Shown: positions 28,306 to 37,476 of the stretch, one piece after another
How positions within the stretch are numbered: position 1 is the stretch's first letter
Layout of the letters: each line of letters opens with the position of its first letter
Origin: Pusillimonas sp. DMV24BSW_D
GTDB taxonomy: Bacteria; Pseudomonadota; Gammaproteobacteria; Burkholderiales; Burkholderiaceae_B
Length of the DNA: 64,000 nucleotides
Direction of reading: 5' to 3'
Assembly (NCBI RefSeq): GCF_011388195.1
Contig: NZ_CP049990.1
Span: 2,852,001 to 2,916,000, forward strand
Notes under the pieces: generated by a model
The model's input: the letters and a program-made list of their open reading frames with translations, nothing else
What the model was told of the DNA's origin: nothing
Database searches by the model: none
Program-made: the position numbers and the translations under genes

Positions 28306-29034
28306 ATGGCCTGGATACGCTCTGCGCTTTACATGGCGTTCCTTACCGTTACCGTTATCCCTTATGCTTTTGCCTGCCTTGCTTGGTCGTTTCTGCCCTT
28401 GCATCAACGTTATCGGCTTACCATGGGCTGGCCCCGCCTCGCTATTTGGGGGGCACGCATCATTCTCGGTATTAAATGGCAGATCAAAGGGTGGGAGAAC
28501 CTGCCGAGCGGCCCGGCGGTCATTCTTGCCAAACATCAATCTGCTTGGGAAACTTTATTCCTACCTGCCTACCTGCCTCGGCAAGCCTGTTTTGTTTACA
28601 AAAAAGAGCTTCATCGCGTTCCATTTTTCGGTTGGGGGCTGGCTTTGCTGGGTATGATTCCAATCAACCGCAGCAAGGGGCGCGACGCCTTTGAACAGGT
28701 CGTGGAAATCGGGCGAAAAAGACTTAACGAAGGTCGCTGGCCGGTGCTCTTCCCCGAGGGTACCCGTGTCGCACCCGGCAAAACCGCCCGCTTCAAAACC
28801 GGCGGCGCCATGCTGGCTGCTAGAACCGGCGCACCGGTCGTGCCAATAGCGCTTAACTCCGGCGAATGCTGGCCTCGCAATGCATTTGTCAAAAAGCCCG
28901 GTTGCATTACCGTGTCAATTGGCCCACCTATCGAAAGCGCAGGCCGTAACGCGGCTGAGGTTAACCAGCTTGTGCAAAAATGGATCGAAGCGGAAATGCG
29001 TATTCTGAATCCGGAACGTTATGGCACAGAGTGA
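28306..29034 (+). CDS. plsC: 1-acyl-sn-glycerol-3-phosphate acyltransferase
   Basis: 242 residues. It acylates lysophosphatidic acid to phosphatidic acid at the inner membrane. An N-terminal hydrophobic helix (about 5-30) anchors it. Acyltransferase motif I reads KHQSAWETLF, i.e. HX4E instead of the common HX4D, a variant that I believe is frequent in this proteobacterial branch. Motif III is LFPEGTRVAPG, and motif IV is VPIALNSGE. The ATG at 28306 starts just after the gmhB stop (28303); a longer frame from 28288 is unlikely. It overlaps the next gene by 14 bases. Confidence 0.9.
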   Translation: MAWIRSALYMAFLTVTVIPYAFACLAWSFLPLHQRYRLTMGWPRLAIWGARIILGIKWQIKGWENLPSGPAVILAKHQSAWETLFLPAYLPRQACFVYKKELHRVPFFGWGLALLGMIPINRSKGRDAFEQVVEIGRKRLNEGRWPVLFPEGTRVAPGKTARFKTGGAMLAARTGAPVVPIALNSGECWPRNAFVKKPGCITVSIGPPIESAGRNAAEVNQLVQKWIEAEMRILNPERYGTE

Positions 29035-29926
29035 ACAATTAGCACTGTTCGAATACTCGTCCCAACCCGGGAAGCCCGAGAAGCCTCCCTCCCCTTCTCC
29101 TGCGCTGCGAACCGATAACGCACACAACAAAGCCCCTGTTCCAACGCCGCCCCCCCCGTCATTACCCGATGGCGCACAATGGCGTGAAACAGTCACATCA
29201 CTGCAAACGATTGGTTTCGTGTTACTAAGGTCACGCAGAAAAAGCATCGGCCTGCAAGTTAACGAAGATGGCTTGCGTGTTACTGCCCCCCGTTGGGTCA
29301 GTTTGAAACAAATCAATGCGGCAATCGACGATAAGGCGACCTGGATCCTGGCTAAAATCCGTCACCATCAGGAACGTAGAAAGAAACTGGCCTTAGCCGA
29401 CACGCAATGGCACGATGGGGGAAAAATCCCCTACCTGGGAAATTTAATTATTTTACGACTGGGTCTGGAAACACAAACGCGCTTTCGCGGCAACACACAA
29501 GCGCCAAAACCTGATGATGCACTGCTCATTGGTTTACCGGCGAACGCGGATCACCGCCGTGTCCGTGACAGTACACACATGTGGCTGCAGGCGCAGGCAA
29601 AAGAGTGGTTTGACCTACGCATTCGTTATTTCACCCATCGCCACCCCGACCTTTCCATTAACCGCTGGCGCCTTTCAAACGCGACAACCCGTTGGGGCTC
29701 ATGCAATTCCGACCGGAATATCATGTTGAACTGGCGTCTGATTCATTTTGAACCCGACGTCATCGATTACGTGATCGCACATGAACTGGCCCACCTGCGT
29801 CACATGGACCACAGCGCTTCTTTTTGGCGTGAGGTAGGTCGCTTGTGCCCCGGTTTCGAGCGCGCCCGTGATATCCTGCGGGGTCAAGATCCTGCATCCT
29901 TACCTTTGCTTCAAGGAGACTTCTGA
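29021..29926 (+). CDS. YgjP-like (DUF45) zinc metallopeptidase family protein
   Basis: 301 residues. The C-terminal half is the YgjP-like metallopeptidase domain with HELAH (H254, E255, H258) and a third probable zinc ligand at H264 in HMDHS; SNATTRWGSCNS and WRLIHFEPDVIDYVIAHELAH are hallmarks. The first 60 residues are a Pro/Ser-rich, low-complexity extension (PPSPSPAL, PTPPPPSLPD) absent from the core family. Substrate and role are unknown. It overlaps plsC by 14 bases and abuts gloA, so it is part of the glyQ-gloA run. Confidence 0.88.
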   Translation: MAQSEQLALFEYSSQPGKPEKPPSPSPALRTDNAHNKAPVPTPPPPSLPDGAQWRETVTSLQTIGFVLLRSRRKSIGLQVNEDGLRVTAPRWVSLKQINAAIDDKATWILAKIRHHQERRKKLALADTQWHDGGKIPYLGNLIILRLGLETQTRFRGNTQAPKPDDALLIGLPANADHRRVRDSTHMWLQAQAKEWFDLRIRYFTHRHPDLSINRWRLSNATTRWGSCNSDRNIMLNWRLIHFEPDVIDYVIAHELAHLRHMDHSASFWREVGRLCPGFERARDILRGQDPASLPLLQGDF

Positions 29927-30322
29927 ATGCGAATACTGCACACCATGTTGCGCGTTGGCAACCTCGACCGTTCGCTGGCCTTTTACACGGAAGTTTTAGG
30001 GATGCGTCTGCTGCGTAAACAAGATTACCCAGGTGGAAAATTCACCCTCGCTTTTGTAGGCTATCAAGACGAAGCGGACGGCGCTGTTATCGAACTGACA
30101 TACAACTGGGATACCGACCAATACGACCTTGGAAACGGTTACGGCCATATCGCCCTGGAAGTAGAAGACGCTTACGCGGCCTGTGAGACCATTCGCAATA
30201 AGGGTGGTAACGTCGTGCGGGATGCCGGCCCCATGAAGCACAGCACCACGGTTATTGCGTTCGTCGAAGACCCAGACGGCTACAAAATCGAGCTGATTCA
30301 ACGTAAAGGCCGCGCCGACTAA
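29927..30322 (+). CDS. gloA: Lactoylglutathione lyase (glyoxalase I)
   Basis: 131 residues. GloA converts the methylglyoxal-glutathione hemithioacetal to S-lactoylglutathione. All four metal ligands known for the Ni2+-type bacterial enzyme are at the expected positions: H5 (RILHTM), E56 (VIELTYNW), H74 (YGHIALEV) and E122 (KIELIQ). AAGGAGAC precedes the ATG at short spacing, and the gene begins on the base after the previous stop. Length and residue numbers coincide with the E. coli enzyme. Confidence 0.96.
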   Translation: MRILHTMLRVGNLDRSLAFYTEVLGMRLLRKQDYPGGKFTLAFVGYQDEADGAVIELTYNWDTDQYDLGNGYGHIALEVEDAYAACETIRNKGGNVVRDAGPMKHSTTVIAFVEDPDGYKIELIQRKGRAD

Positions 30323-30345
30323 GCAGCACAACCGCTTACCCAACG

Positions 30346-31575
30346 ATGCTGAACGCTCTTTGGCTAGCCTTCTTTCTGATTGCGGCTTGTGCGGGCCTCT
30401 ATCAATGGTTAGTGCTTTCCGATCCCGACGTATTCGGTCGTATTGTGCAAAGCCTGTTCCAAATGGCCGAATTGTCGGTCAGCATCATGATTTTGCTGTT
30501 CGGCACCCTAACATTATGGCTTGGGTTTTTACGCATCGCCGAATCCGCAGGGCTTATCAACACGCTCTCAAGATGGCTAAGTCCGCTTTTTCAAAGACTC
30601 ATGCCGGAGGTACCCCGAAATCATCCCGCTTTGGGTTTAATTACACTCAACTTCGCAGCAAATGGGCTGGGGCTCGACAATGCCGCCACCCCAATCGGCT
30701 TGCGCGCCATGCGCGAATTGCAAAATCTTAACCCCACACCGAATACCGCCAGCAACGCACAAATTTTGTTTTTGGTCCTGAATACTTCGTCGCTGACACT
30801 GCTACCCGTCACGATATTCATGTACCGTGCTCAACAGGGCGCCCCCGACCCAACGCTGGTATTTCTACCCATTCTACTGGCAACAACGGCCTCATCGCTG
30901 GCAGGTTTGTTGGCTGTAGCGCTGGTGCAGCGCATTAAACTCACCGACCCGGTTGTGATGCTGTGGTTAGGCGCAGCCGCCGTACTCCTGGGCAGTTTCA
31001 TGGCACTGTTGGCGGGCTTATCGGCCACGGCACTGAGCGCCCTTTCATCCTTGCTCGGAAATTTGATTCTTTTCGGCCTGATCATCCTTTTTCTGATCGT
31101 TGGTTTCATACGCAAGGTTCCTGTCTATGAGCACTTTATTGAAGGTGCCAAAGAAGGGTTTGAAATTGCAAAGAGCCTGCTGCCCTACTTGGTTGCCATG
31201 CTGTGCGCAATTGGCGCGTTACGTGCATCCGGTGCACTTGACGCGCTGCTTGAGCTATTACGATGGATTGTTGCGGGTTTCGGCATGGATACGCGCTTTA
31301 TCGACGCCCTGCCAACAGCACTGACCAAACCGTTCTCGGGAAGTGCCGCAAGGGCCATGATGTTGGAAACAATGCAGCATCATGGCGTGGATAGTTTTGC
31401 AGGGCTGTTGGCAGCCACCGTTCAAGGCAGCACCGAAACGACGTTTTATGTTCTTGCCGTTTATTTTGGCGCTGTGGGAGTCCAGCGCGCACGACACGCC
31501 GTACCATGCGCACTCGTTGCCGATTTCGCCGGCATCACTGCCGCCATCGCCGTTTGCTATTGGTTCTTCACCTGA
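30346..31575 (+). CDS. Nucleoside-recognition (Gate) domain membrane protein, SpmA-SpmB fusion type
   Basis: 409 residues with about ten hydrophobic segments. Two Gate/nucleoside-recognition repeats are visible: the first around FRMAELS...[19 protein letters not shown] and [25 protein letters not shown], the second around [22 protein letters not shown] and [20 protein letters not shown], with the [19 protein letters not shown] ending. In Bacillus these are separate SpmA and SpmB spore-maturation proteins; in non-sporulating bacteria the fused form has no settled role, possibly transport. Its last 19 bases overlap the end of rsmA on the other strand. Confidence 0.87.
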   Translation: MLNALWLAFFLIAACAGLYQWLVLSDPDVFGRIVQSLFQMAELSVSIMILLFGTLTLWLGFLRIAESAGLINTLSRWLSPLFQRLMPEVPRNHPALGLITLNFAANGLGLDNAATPIGLRAMRELQNLNPTPNTASNAQILFLVLNTSSLTLLPVTIFMYRAQQGAPDPTLVFLPILLATTASSLAGLLAVALVQRIKLTDPVVMLWLGAAAVLLGSFMALLAGLSATALSALSSLLGNLILFGLIILFLIVGFIRKVPVYEHFIEGAKEGFEIAKSLLPYLVAMLCAIGALRASGALDALLELLRWIVAGFGMDTRFIDALPTALTKPFSGSAARAMMLETMQHHGVDSFAGLLAATVQGSTETTFYVLAVYFGAVGVQRARHAVPCALVADFAGITAAIAVCYWFFT

Positions 31576-32342
31576 GGCAATAGATAATCGGCCAAAGCAA
31601 TAAACTGCGCAACCGACAAAGCTTCCGGCCGCGCAGTTTCAGCGATGCCCACAAAACCCCAATCAACCAGCGGTGCCCAGTCACCCAAACTGCGCCGAAG
31701 CATTTTTCTGCGCTGACCAAAAGCCCGTGCAACCAATGCCGAAAACAGACCTTCATCTTGAGGGCGCAAACGATCATGCGGCAGCGGCACCATTCTTACA
31801 ATGGCTGAAACCACCTTCGGTGGCGGCTCGAACGCCGTGGGCGGAACATCAAACAAACGCGTCATAGCGTAGCGGGCCTGAAGCATCACCGACAAACGAC
31901 TGTAGTGCGGGTCTCCTGGCACTGCAACCATGCGATCGACAACCTCTTTTTGCAGCATAAAATGCTGATCTTTAATTTGATCCGCATAATCAATCAGCTT
32001 GAAAAGCAAAGGGCTTGAAATATTATAGGGAAGGTTGCCGACTACCCTTAAAGACGCCCCTAGCAGTGAAAAATCAACATTTAAAACATCGGCCTCAAGA
32101 ACCGTTAATTTAGTGTCCGGATACCGGCTTCTAAGCCGTTGGGCCAGATCGCGATCGATCTCGATAACGGTCAAGTGGTTCAAACGCGCCAACAGTGGGG
32201 CCGTTAATGCTGCCTGCCCAGGCCCGATTTCCAACACCCTGTCATGAGCGTTGGGATCAATGGCACGAACAATTTGATCGATTACCGAAACGTCGACCAG
32301 AAAATTCTGACCGAATCGCTTGCGAGCCTGGTGTGTGCCCAT
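31557..32342 (-). CDS. rsmA: 16S rRNA (adenine1518/1519-N6) dimethyltransferase
   Basis: 261 residues. RsmA/KsgA dimethylates A1518 and A1519 in helix 45 late in 30S assembly. Motifs are RFGQNFLVD (9-17), the SAM-binding [11 protein letters not shown] (about 38-48), the acidic [10 protein letters not shown], and the catalytic [11 protein letters not shown] (about 102-112). It starts on the base next to the surA stop. In many relatives pdxA lies between surA and rsmA; it is missing here. The 3' end overlaps the SpmAB-like gene by 19 bases, convergently. Confidence 0.96.
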   Translation of the reverse strand: MGTHQARKRFGQNFLVDVSVIDQIVRAIDPNAHDRVLEIGPGQAALTAPLLARLNHLTVIEIDRDLAQRLRSRYPDTKLTVLEADVLNVDFSLLGASLRVVGNLPYNISSPLLFKLIDYADQIKDQHFMLQKEVVDRMVAVPGDPHYSRLSVMLQARYAMTRLFDVPPTAFEPPPKVVSAIVRMVPLPHDRLRPQDEGLFSALVARAFGQRRKMLRRSLGDWAPLVDWGFVGIAETARPEALSVAQFIALADYLLPQVKNQ

Positions 32343-33869
32343 TTAATTCCGATTCAACTGGTTTCCACGCGGATCAAGGCGGTTATCGATATACGCCTGT
32401 GCACGAACCCGCCCGAGCCAATCATCAAAAGCAGGGCCCACCTGGCGCTCAAACAACACCTCGCGCGCGCGCATCCGCTTGAACTCTTCCTCCATATCCT
32501 CAGTTCGACGCTCCTGGACAGTAATTAGATGCCAGCCAAAAGGCGTTCTTACAGGCTCACTGATTTCGCCAGGCTGCAAGTTATCCATTGCCTGCTCAAA
32601 TGGCGGCACGGTTTCGCCCGGCGAAAGCCAACCCAAATCGCCACCCAGTGGCGCCGACGCATCTTCTGAATAGCGACGCGCCAGATCAGCGAAATCCTCG
32701 CCTGCCAAAACCCGTTGCCGAATATCCTCAAGACGAGTACGGGCACGCTCATCGGAAGTTGCCTGATCGATTTTTATCAGAATATGGCGCGCGCGCGTTT
32801 GCGTCACCATCATCGGGCCTTCTGACTGAAATACAGCGGCCATTTCATTTGCACGCGAATCAACTTCGGGAGGGGGTGGCATTTGTTGCTGAGCCGATTG
32901 CTGAGGCCCTGGGCCCCGGGTCGTTACTTTCAAAATATGAAACCCGTTACCACTGCGAATAATGTCACTAACCTCATTTGCAGACAAATTCTGAACCGCC
33001 TGCAAAAACAAGTCGGGCCAGCCTTGCGCGGGTCGAACCCCCATATCACCGCCTTCCAGCGCCCCCGGACCGTCGGAGACTGCGGCGGCAACGGCGGCAA
33101 AATCCGCACCGGCTTTAATTCGCGCCAACGCATCTTGAGCTTCACGCCGATACTCTTCAACTTGTGAAGGTGACGCCGACTCGGGAACCTGAATAAGGAT
33201 TTGCGCCAAACCGAGAGGTTGCATGGGCGAAGCTTGAGCCGGCGCTTGACCCGCCGGTGCACCAGCAGTTGGCTGCCCGCCACCAACAAATCCACCCGTC
33301 ACACTTTGACTACGTAAAAAAGCATCCACTTCACCGTCGGAAATCATAATTCGGCTATCAACTTCACGTTGACGCACCAAATCGGTAAGAATTTCCTGAC
33401 GCAACGACTGGCGGTAGTAATCCCAGGTAACACCCGACTTTTCGATTTCCGCCCGCAATTGCGCCTCGGACATATTGTTGCGCTGAGCGATGTTGGCAAC
33501 TGCCTGATCAAGCTGGGCATCACTCACGCCAACATTCAAACGCCTGGCCTCTTGCCGAATTAACTCTTCGGTAATCATGCGCTGCAAAACCTGACGCCGA
33601 AGTGTATCGTCATCGGGAGCCTGGATGTTTTGCATGGCAAGTTGTGCTTTAGCCGCCTTCAGTTCCTGCTCAAGTTGGTACAAAGTAATGACTTGTTTAT
33701 TGACAACAGCGGCAATCCCGTCGACAAAACGCGTGGGTGATTGCGCCGCTTGTCCGGTCGCCGACGCGGGGCCGTTCGGCTGTGCATGACCAACACCCAT
33801 TACAGCCAGCAGACCCAGAACTGGCATTGCACATACCGCAAGCCGGCGTTTTACGGACAAAACAAACAT
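32343..33869 (-). CDS. surA: Periplasmic chaperone/peptidyl-prolyl isomerase SurA
   Basis: 508 residues. SurA escorts outer-membrane beta-barrel proteins, including LptD. A Sec signal peptide (residues 1-29, ending VGHAQ) leads to the SurA N-terminal chaperone region (about 47-185), a Gly/Ala/Gln linker, a first parvulin domain (about 218-318, LAQILIQVPE), a Pro/Gln linker, a second parvulin domain (about 357-458, RARHILIKID, GGDLGWLSPGE) and a C-terminal helix. The ATG overlaps the lptD stop by one base (TAATG), with GAGGT upstream. It is longer than E. coli SurA (about 430) because of the linkers. Confidence 0.95.
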   Translation of the reverse strand: MFVLSVKRRLAVCAMPVLGLLAVMGVGHAQPNGPASATGQAAQSPTRFVDGIAAVVNKQVITLYQLEQELKAAKAQLAMQNIQAPDDDTLRRQVLQRMITEELIRQEARRLNVGVSDAQLDQAVANIAQRNNMSEAQLRAEIEKSGVTWDYYRQSLRQEILTDLVRQREVDSRIMISDGEVDAFLRSQSVTGGFVGGGQPTAGAPAGQAPAQASPMQPLGLAQILIQVPESASPSQVEEYRREAQDALARIKAGADFAAVAAAVSDGPGALEGGDMGVRPAQGWPDLFLQAVQNLSANEVSDIIRSGNGFHILKVTTRGPGPQQSAQQQMPPPPEVDSRANEMAAVFQSEGPMMVTQTRARHILIKIDQATSDERARTRLEDIRQRVLAGEDFADLARRYSEDASAPLGGDLGWLSPGETVPPFEQAMDNLQPGEISEPVRTPFGWHLITVQERRTEDMEEEFKRMRAREVLFERQVGPAFDDWLGRVRAQAYIDNRLDPRGNQLNRN

Positions 33870-36277
33870 TATTCATACCTCTCGAAAGTGGTTGTGTCGG
33901 GGATGGGCGGCGTAGCCGACTGATACCCACGGATATTACGCCCCAGGAACCCAAGTGGATCGGTACCCAGCGAACCAAGACCATTCAACTCCAGCTGCAG
34001 GAACAAAGCCGTATTCTTGTCTCCCAGCGATACGGCATAACGCTGGAATACAACACGAGCCGCCCAGCAACAGTCACCCTGATACTCCAGCCCCATAATA
34101 GATTGGGTGGTGCGCTTTTCATCAATAGCGTAATCGATTCGGCCCATGAGTGAAATTTTAGAGGTGAGCGGCCACTGGCCCGAGACACTAACTTGCTCTT
34201 TGGTTAAATTAGGGTCGTTGGGGCCATAAACATAATCCGGGTTGGATACCTGTCTTGGATCACGCTCGTATCGATAGGAGGCGGACAACGTGGCCAACCG
34301 TTTGGGATTCCAGCGCAAACCCGCCGTCATTCTATTGCGGTCGTTCGATTCGGGGTTGAATTGCGCATCAAAACGCACGTTGAGCTTATCAGTGAGAGCC
34401 GCATTCACTCCCACCAGGTAATCTGATTTTTTATCCGTACGAGGGGCACCGCCAGGTAACGTAACACGCCGGTCATCGAAGTAGATTCTTTGGGCGGCCG
34501 ATAACGACAGCCTTTCGAAACCCGTATCGGCATCCAGCCACCGTGTGGTAAGACCCACGGTTAACTGGTTGGCGTCGGCAATTCTGTCCCAGCCGCCGCT
34601 GAAATAGTTTTCATCGAAGGCCTGGGCAAAATTGAACGTTGCAATACCCGTATCATAAACAGGCAGATTGTCTTGGTCGCGATAGGGGACTCTTAAATAA
34701 TAGAGGCGCGGCTCTAATGTTTGAACAGAAGGGTTACCAAAGAAATGGGTGTCTCGTTCGAACATAAGGCCCGAATCAATCGAAAACAAAGGCACCACTC
34801 GCGACTCCGACCCCGGCCGGCCCGAAAACTGCGGGAATTGACCAGGATACCAGTTGGTATTGTACTGGCTCATGTGGAGCGCGGCTTTAGGTGTAACGTA
34901 CCAACCCGGCTTGACAACAGGAAAGGAAATGGCGTTGTACGACGTCATGCGCGTACCGTCAGGCCTTAAACGCTGGCCATCCACCAAGCCCGGATACCCG
35001 CCGCCTTTATACCGGGGCATCACAAACTTGGTTGCATAGTTCAACGACACCAGATCAAAACCATGCCAATCGTAACGGGCGCCACGAACAAAGAGCTCCG
35101 GCTCTTTGTTGAACTGCGGATAGCGATACGATGCGCCGGCTGTCGTATCCTGAATTGTTTGATAAGTGTAATGTTGAACAGAGGCCTGCCAATAGGGGCT
35201 GCCGGCCCAACCCACCGTTAAAACGCGAGGCAGGTAGTCGATGGAAGCCTGATTTACGCCAATGGTTGAAAAATCACGAAAATAATTGTCATCAGACACC
35301 GCATTAATGTCGGCCGAAGCATAAAACCCATGCCCGAAACGATGCTCATGACGCCAGGTATACATCCAACGCTTTTCTTGCGTTTGCTTGTCGTTGGGAA
35401 GATAAGTGCCTGCCAGCATACCGCTATAGGACCGCCCTAAATAACGGTACTCAGCCCCAAGTTGCACACCCCTTTTGGACATGTAGCGCGGTGTTAACGT
35501 TAAATCGTAGTTGGGCGCCAAATTAAAATAATACGGTAGGGCGAACTCGTAGCCTGAATTACTTGATCCTCCATAACTGGGGATCAGGAAACCTGATTTG
35601 CGCTCTTTACGAATAGGAAAAGACAAATAAGGTGACGCCAGAATCGGCACGCCTTTGAAAAACAGCACCCCGTTACGAGCCACGCCTTCGTTCTCGTCGA
35701 AATCAAAATCAACACGGGGAGCCGATATATACCAAGCGGGATCGGGGCATGGGCATGCAGCGTATTCCATATCGGTCATGCGCATTTGCGACCGACTAAA
35801 AACCTGCGTTAAGGCCGACGTACCCGAACCACCGCCGGCACCCAACCAAAAATCAGCGTTTGTGATTTCCCCTGTTTCACTATCAAGGTTGTAGTGAATT
35901 TCCGGGCCTTTCACAACGTTACCGTCGCGCATAAGGTAACCATCACCCCACACGTCGACCTGCCCGGTTCCACGTTGGTAATCGATACGTTGACCTTTGA
36001 CCACTGCGTCGTTGCGCCGAACCTCGGCATTGCCGGTAAGAATAATCTTATCGTCGGTATCGTTCTCTATTTTGTCAGAAATCGTAAACGCCGATAACTC
36101 GCTTTCCGGTACTCCGCCATGAGCATTCAACCGGCTGGATTCACGCAACCCCTGATCGGCTGCCGGTATTTCCGAGATGCGCATCGACGGGACCGGTTCG
36201 GCAAACTGCTGCCCACTGGCCTTTGCCGCAGACAAAACACTTACCGCCAGAAATACCGACCAACAGACAAAACGCAC
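33869..36277 (-). CDS. lptD: LPS-assembly outer-membrane protein LptD
   Basis: 802 residues with a GTG start and a Sec signal peptide (about 1-21, ending KASGQ). LptD with LptE inserts LPS in the outer leaflet. The N-terminal OstA/LptA-like domain (about 65-200) includes DDKIILTGNAEVRRNDAVVKG; the C-terminal half is the 26-strand barrel. Cysteines are at C175 and C177 (ACPCPD) and C736-C737 (GDCCW). E. coli LptD pairs C31 and C173 with C724-C725; here no early Cys exists outside the signal peptide and both N-terminal cysteines lie in one CxC. First gene of lptD-surA-rsmA; a TATAAT lies about 70 bases upstream. Confidence 0.95.
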   Translation of the reverse strand: MRFVCWSVFLAVSVLSAAKASGQQFAEPVPSMRISEIPAADQGLRESSRLNAHGGVPESELSAFTISDKIENDTDDKIILTGNAEVRRNDAVVKGQRIDYQRGTGQVDVWGDGYLMRDGNVVKGPEIHYNLDSETGEITNADFWLGAGGGSGTSALTQVFSRSQMRMTDMEYAACPCPDPAWYISAPRVDFDFDENEGVARNGVLFFKGVPILASPYLSFPIRKERKSGFLIPSYGGSSNSGYEFALPYYFNLAPNYDLTLTPRYMSKRGVQLGAEYRYLGRSYSGMLAGTYLPNDKQTQEKRWMYTWRHEHRFGHGFYASADINAVSDDNYFRDFSTIGVNQASIDYLPRVLTVGWAGSPYWQASVQHYTYQTIQDTTAGASYRYPQFNKEPELFVRGARYDWHGFDLVSLNYATKFVMPRYKGGGYPGLVDGQRLRPDGTRMTSYNAISFPVVKPGWYVTPKAALHMSQYNTNWYPGQFPQFSGRPGSESRVVPLFSIDSGLMFERDTHFFGNPSVQTLEPRLYYLRVPYRDQDNLPVYDTGIATFNFAQAFDENYFSGGWDRIADANQLTVGLTTRWLDADTGFERLSLSAAQRIYFDDRRVTLPGGAPRTDKKSDYLVGVNAALTDKLNVRFDAQFNPESNDRNRMTAGLRWNPKRLATLSASYRYERDPRQVSNPDYVYGPNDPNLTKEQVSVSGQWPLTSKISLMGRIDYAIDEKRTTQSIMGLEYQGDCCWAARVVFQRYAVSLGDKNTALFLQLELNGLGSLGTDPLGFLGRNIRGYQSATPPIPDTTTFERYE

Positions 36278-36347
36278 GAGAAATCAACCCCACGAAACAG
36301 TTATTATTTTGGCACTGTGGCCGCAACGAAAGAAACAGCAACCCGGT

Positions 36348-36353
36348 ATTATA
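36348..36353 (-). promoter_or_regulatory. Candidate -10 element upstream of lptD
   Basis: A perfect TATAAT on the minus strand, about 70 bases before the lptD GTG. No good -35 hexamer is found at 16-18 bases, and no sigma-E-like GGAACTT/TCTGA pair is visible, although sigma-E controls lptD in enterobacteria. Treated as a weak call in the 143-bp lptD/amgK divergent region. Confidence 0.35.
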
Positions 36354-36420
36354 GGAGAACCTGACCAAACCTCCAGTTTGCCGTTACAAAAGAACTTTTC
36401 CTTATTTTTTCTTGCCCAAC

Positions 36421-37476
36421 ATGACTCAACACAACACGCAGCAACCTCCCGACAATCGCCTGACCCAGTTGAAGGAATGGCTTCAGCACACAACGCCCTC
36501 AATGGGTATTGCACTTGAAACACTGGAACCTGCCTCCAGCGACGCCAGCTTTCGACGCTATTTCCGGGTAAAGGCGCATGATCGCACCCTAATCGTTATG
36601 GACGCGCCGCCCGCGCAGGAAAATTGCGAACCATTTTTACACGTAACGGCTTTGCTGCGCGACGTCGGTTTGAATGTTCCCACCATATTGGCCCAAAACC
36701 TCCAGAACGGCTTCCTGCTTTTATCCGACCTGGGGCCCCAAACCTATTACCAGGCAATCCAAACCGGCCTGGCCGACGACATCTTGCAAGCACGCTACAA
36801 AGAGGCATTGTCGGCGTTGGCCACCATGCAAACGGCACAAACCTCCGGCCTGCCCTTTTACGACAAGCCTCGCATGCTCACGGAACTATCCCTGTTTCCG
36901 GAGTGGTATGTAGAACGCCATTGCAACGCGACGCTTACCAGACAAGAAAAGGACGACCTTAACAAACTCTTCCAAGCGCTCGTGAACGATAACGTTCGCG
37001 CTGAAAAAGTACTGGTTCATCGCGATTTTCACTCGCCCAACCTGATGCTCTGCACCGAACCCCGATTCGGCGCGAACCCAGGCATTATTGATTACCAAGA
37101 CGCCGTGGCAGGCCCGATCACCTACGACATTGCCTCGCTTGTTATGGACGCAAGAACCAGTTGGGAAGAACCACAGCAGTTGGACTGGGCCATACGTTAC
37201 TGGGAGGAAGCACGCAAACTTGGGTTGCCTGTCGACAAAGATTTCGCAGACTTCCATCGCGCTTATGAATGGATGGGTCTGCAACGTAACTTACGCATTC
37301 TCGGCGTATTCGCCCGACTTTCTCTGCGCGACGGCAAACACCATTACCTCGACCACATCCCTCGGGTCATGGCCTATGTGCGGCAAGTCGCCGACCGATA
37401 CGGCGAATTCAAGCCGCTTTTACGGCTCCTTGACCGCCTTGAAGGCAAAACCCGCGTCATGGGGTTATCGCTGTAA
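36421..37476 (+). CDS. amgK: Anomeric N-acetylmuramate/N-acetylglucosamine kinase AmgK
   Basis: 351 residues from ATG 36421 (a TTG lies nine bases earlier). It has the aminoglycoside-phosphotransferase fold. The catalytic loop is VHRDFHSPNLML (HRDFHSPN at 200-207) and the metal-binding motif is GIIDYQDAV (about 221-229). In Pseudomonas putida, AmgK phosphorylates MurNAc at C1 and MurU converts the product to UDP-MurNAc, bypassing fosfomycin-sensitive de novo synthesis. The pairing with a MurU-like gene (TAATG overlap) and the position divergent from lptD both match that system. Function is inferred from family and neighbour. Confidence 0.9.
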   Translation: MTQHNTQQPPDNRLTQLKEWLQHTTPSMGIALETLEPASSDASFRRYFRVKAHDRTLIVMDAPPAQENCEPFLHVTALLRDVGLNVPTILAQNLQNGFLLLSDLGPQTYYQAIQTGLADDILQARYKEALSALATMQTAQTSGLPFYDKPRMLTELSLFPEWYVERHCNATLTRQEKDDLNKLFQALVNDNVRAEKVLVHRDFHSPNLMLCTEPRFGANPGIIDYQDAVAGPITYDIASLVMDARTSWEEPQQLDWAIRYWEEARKLGLPVDKDFADFHRAYEWMGLQRNLRILGVFARLSLRDGKHHYLDHIPRVMAYVRQVADRYGEFKPLLRLLDRLEGKTRVMGLSL

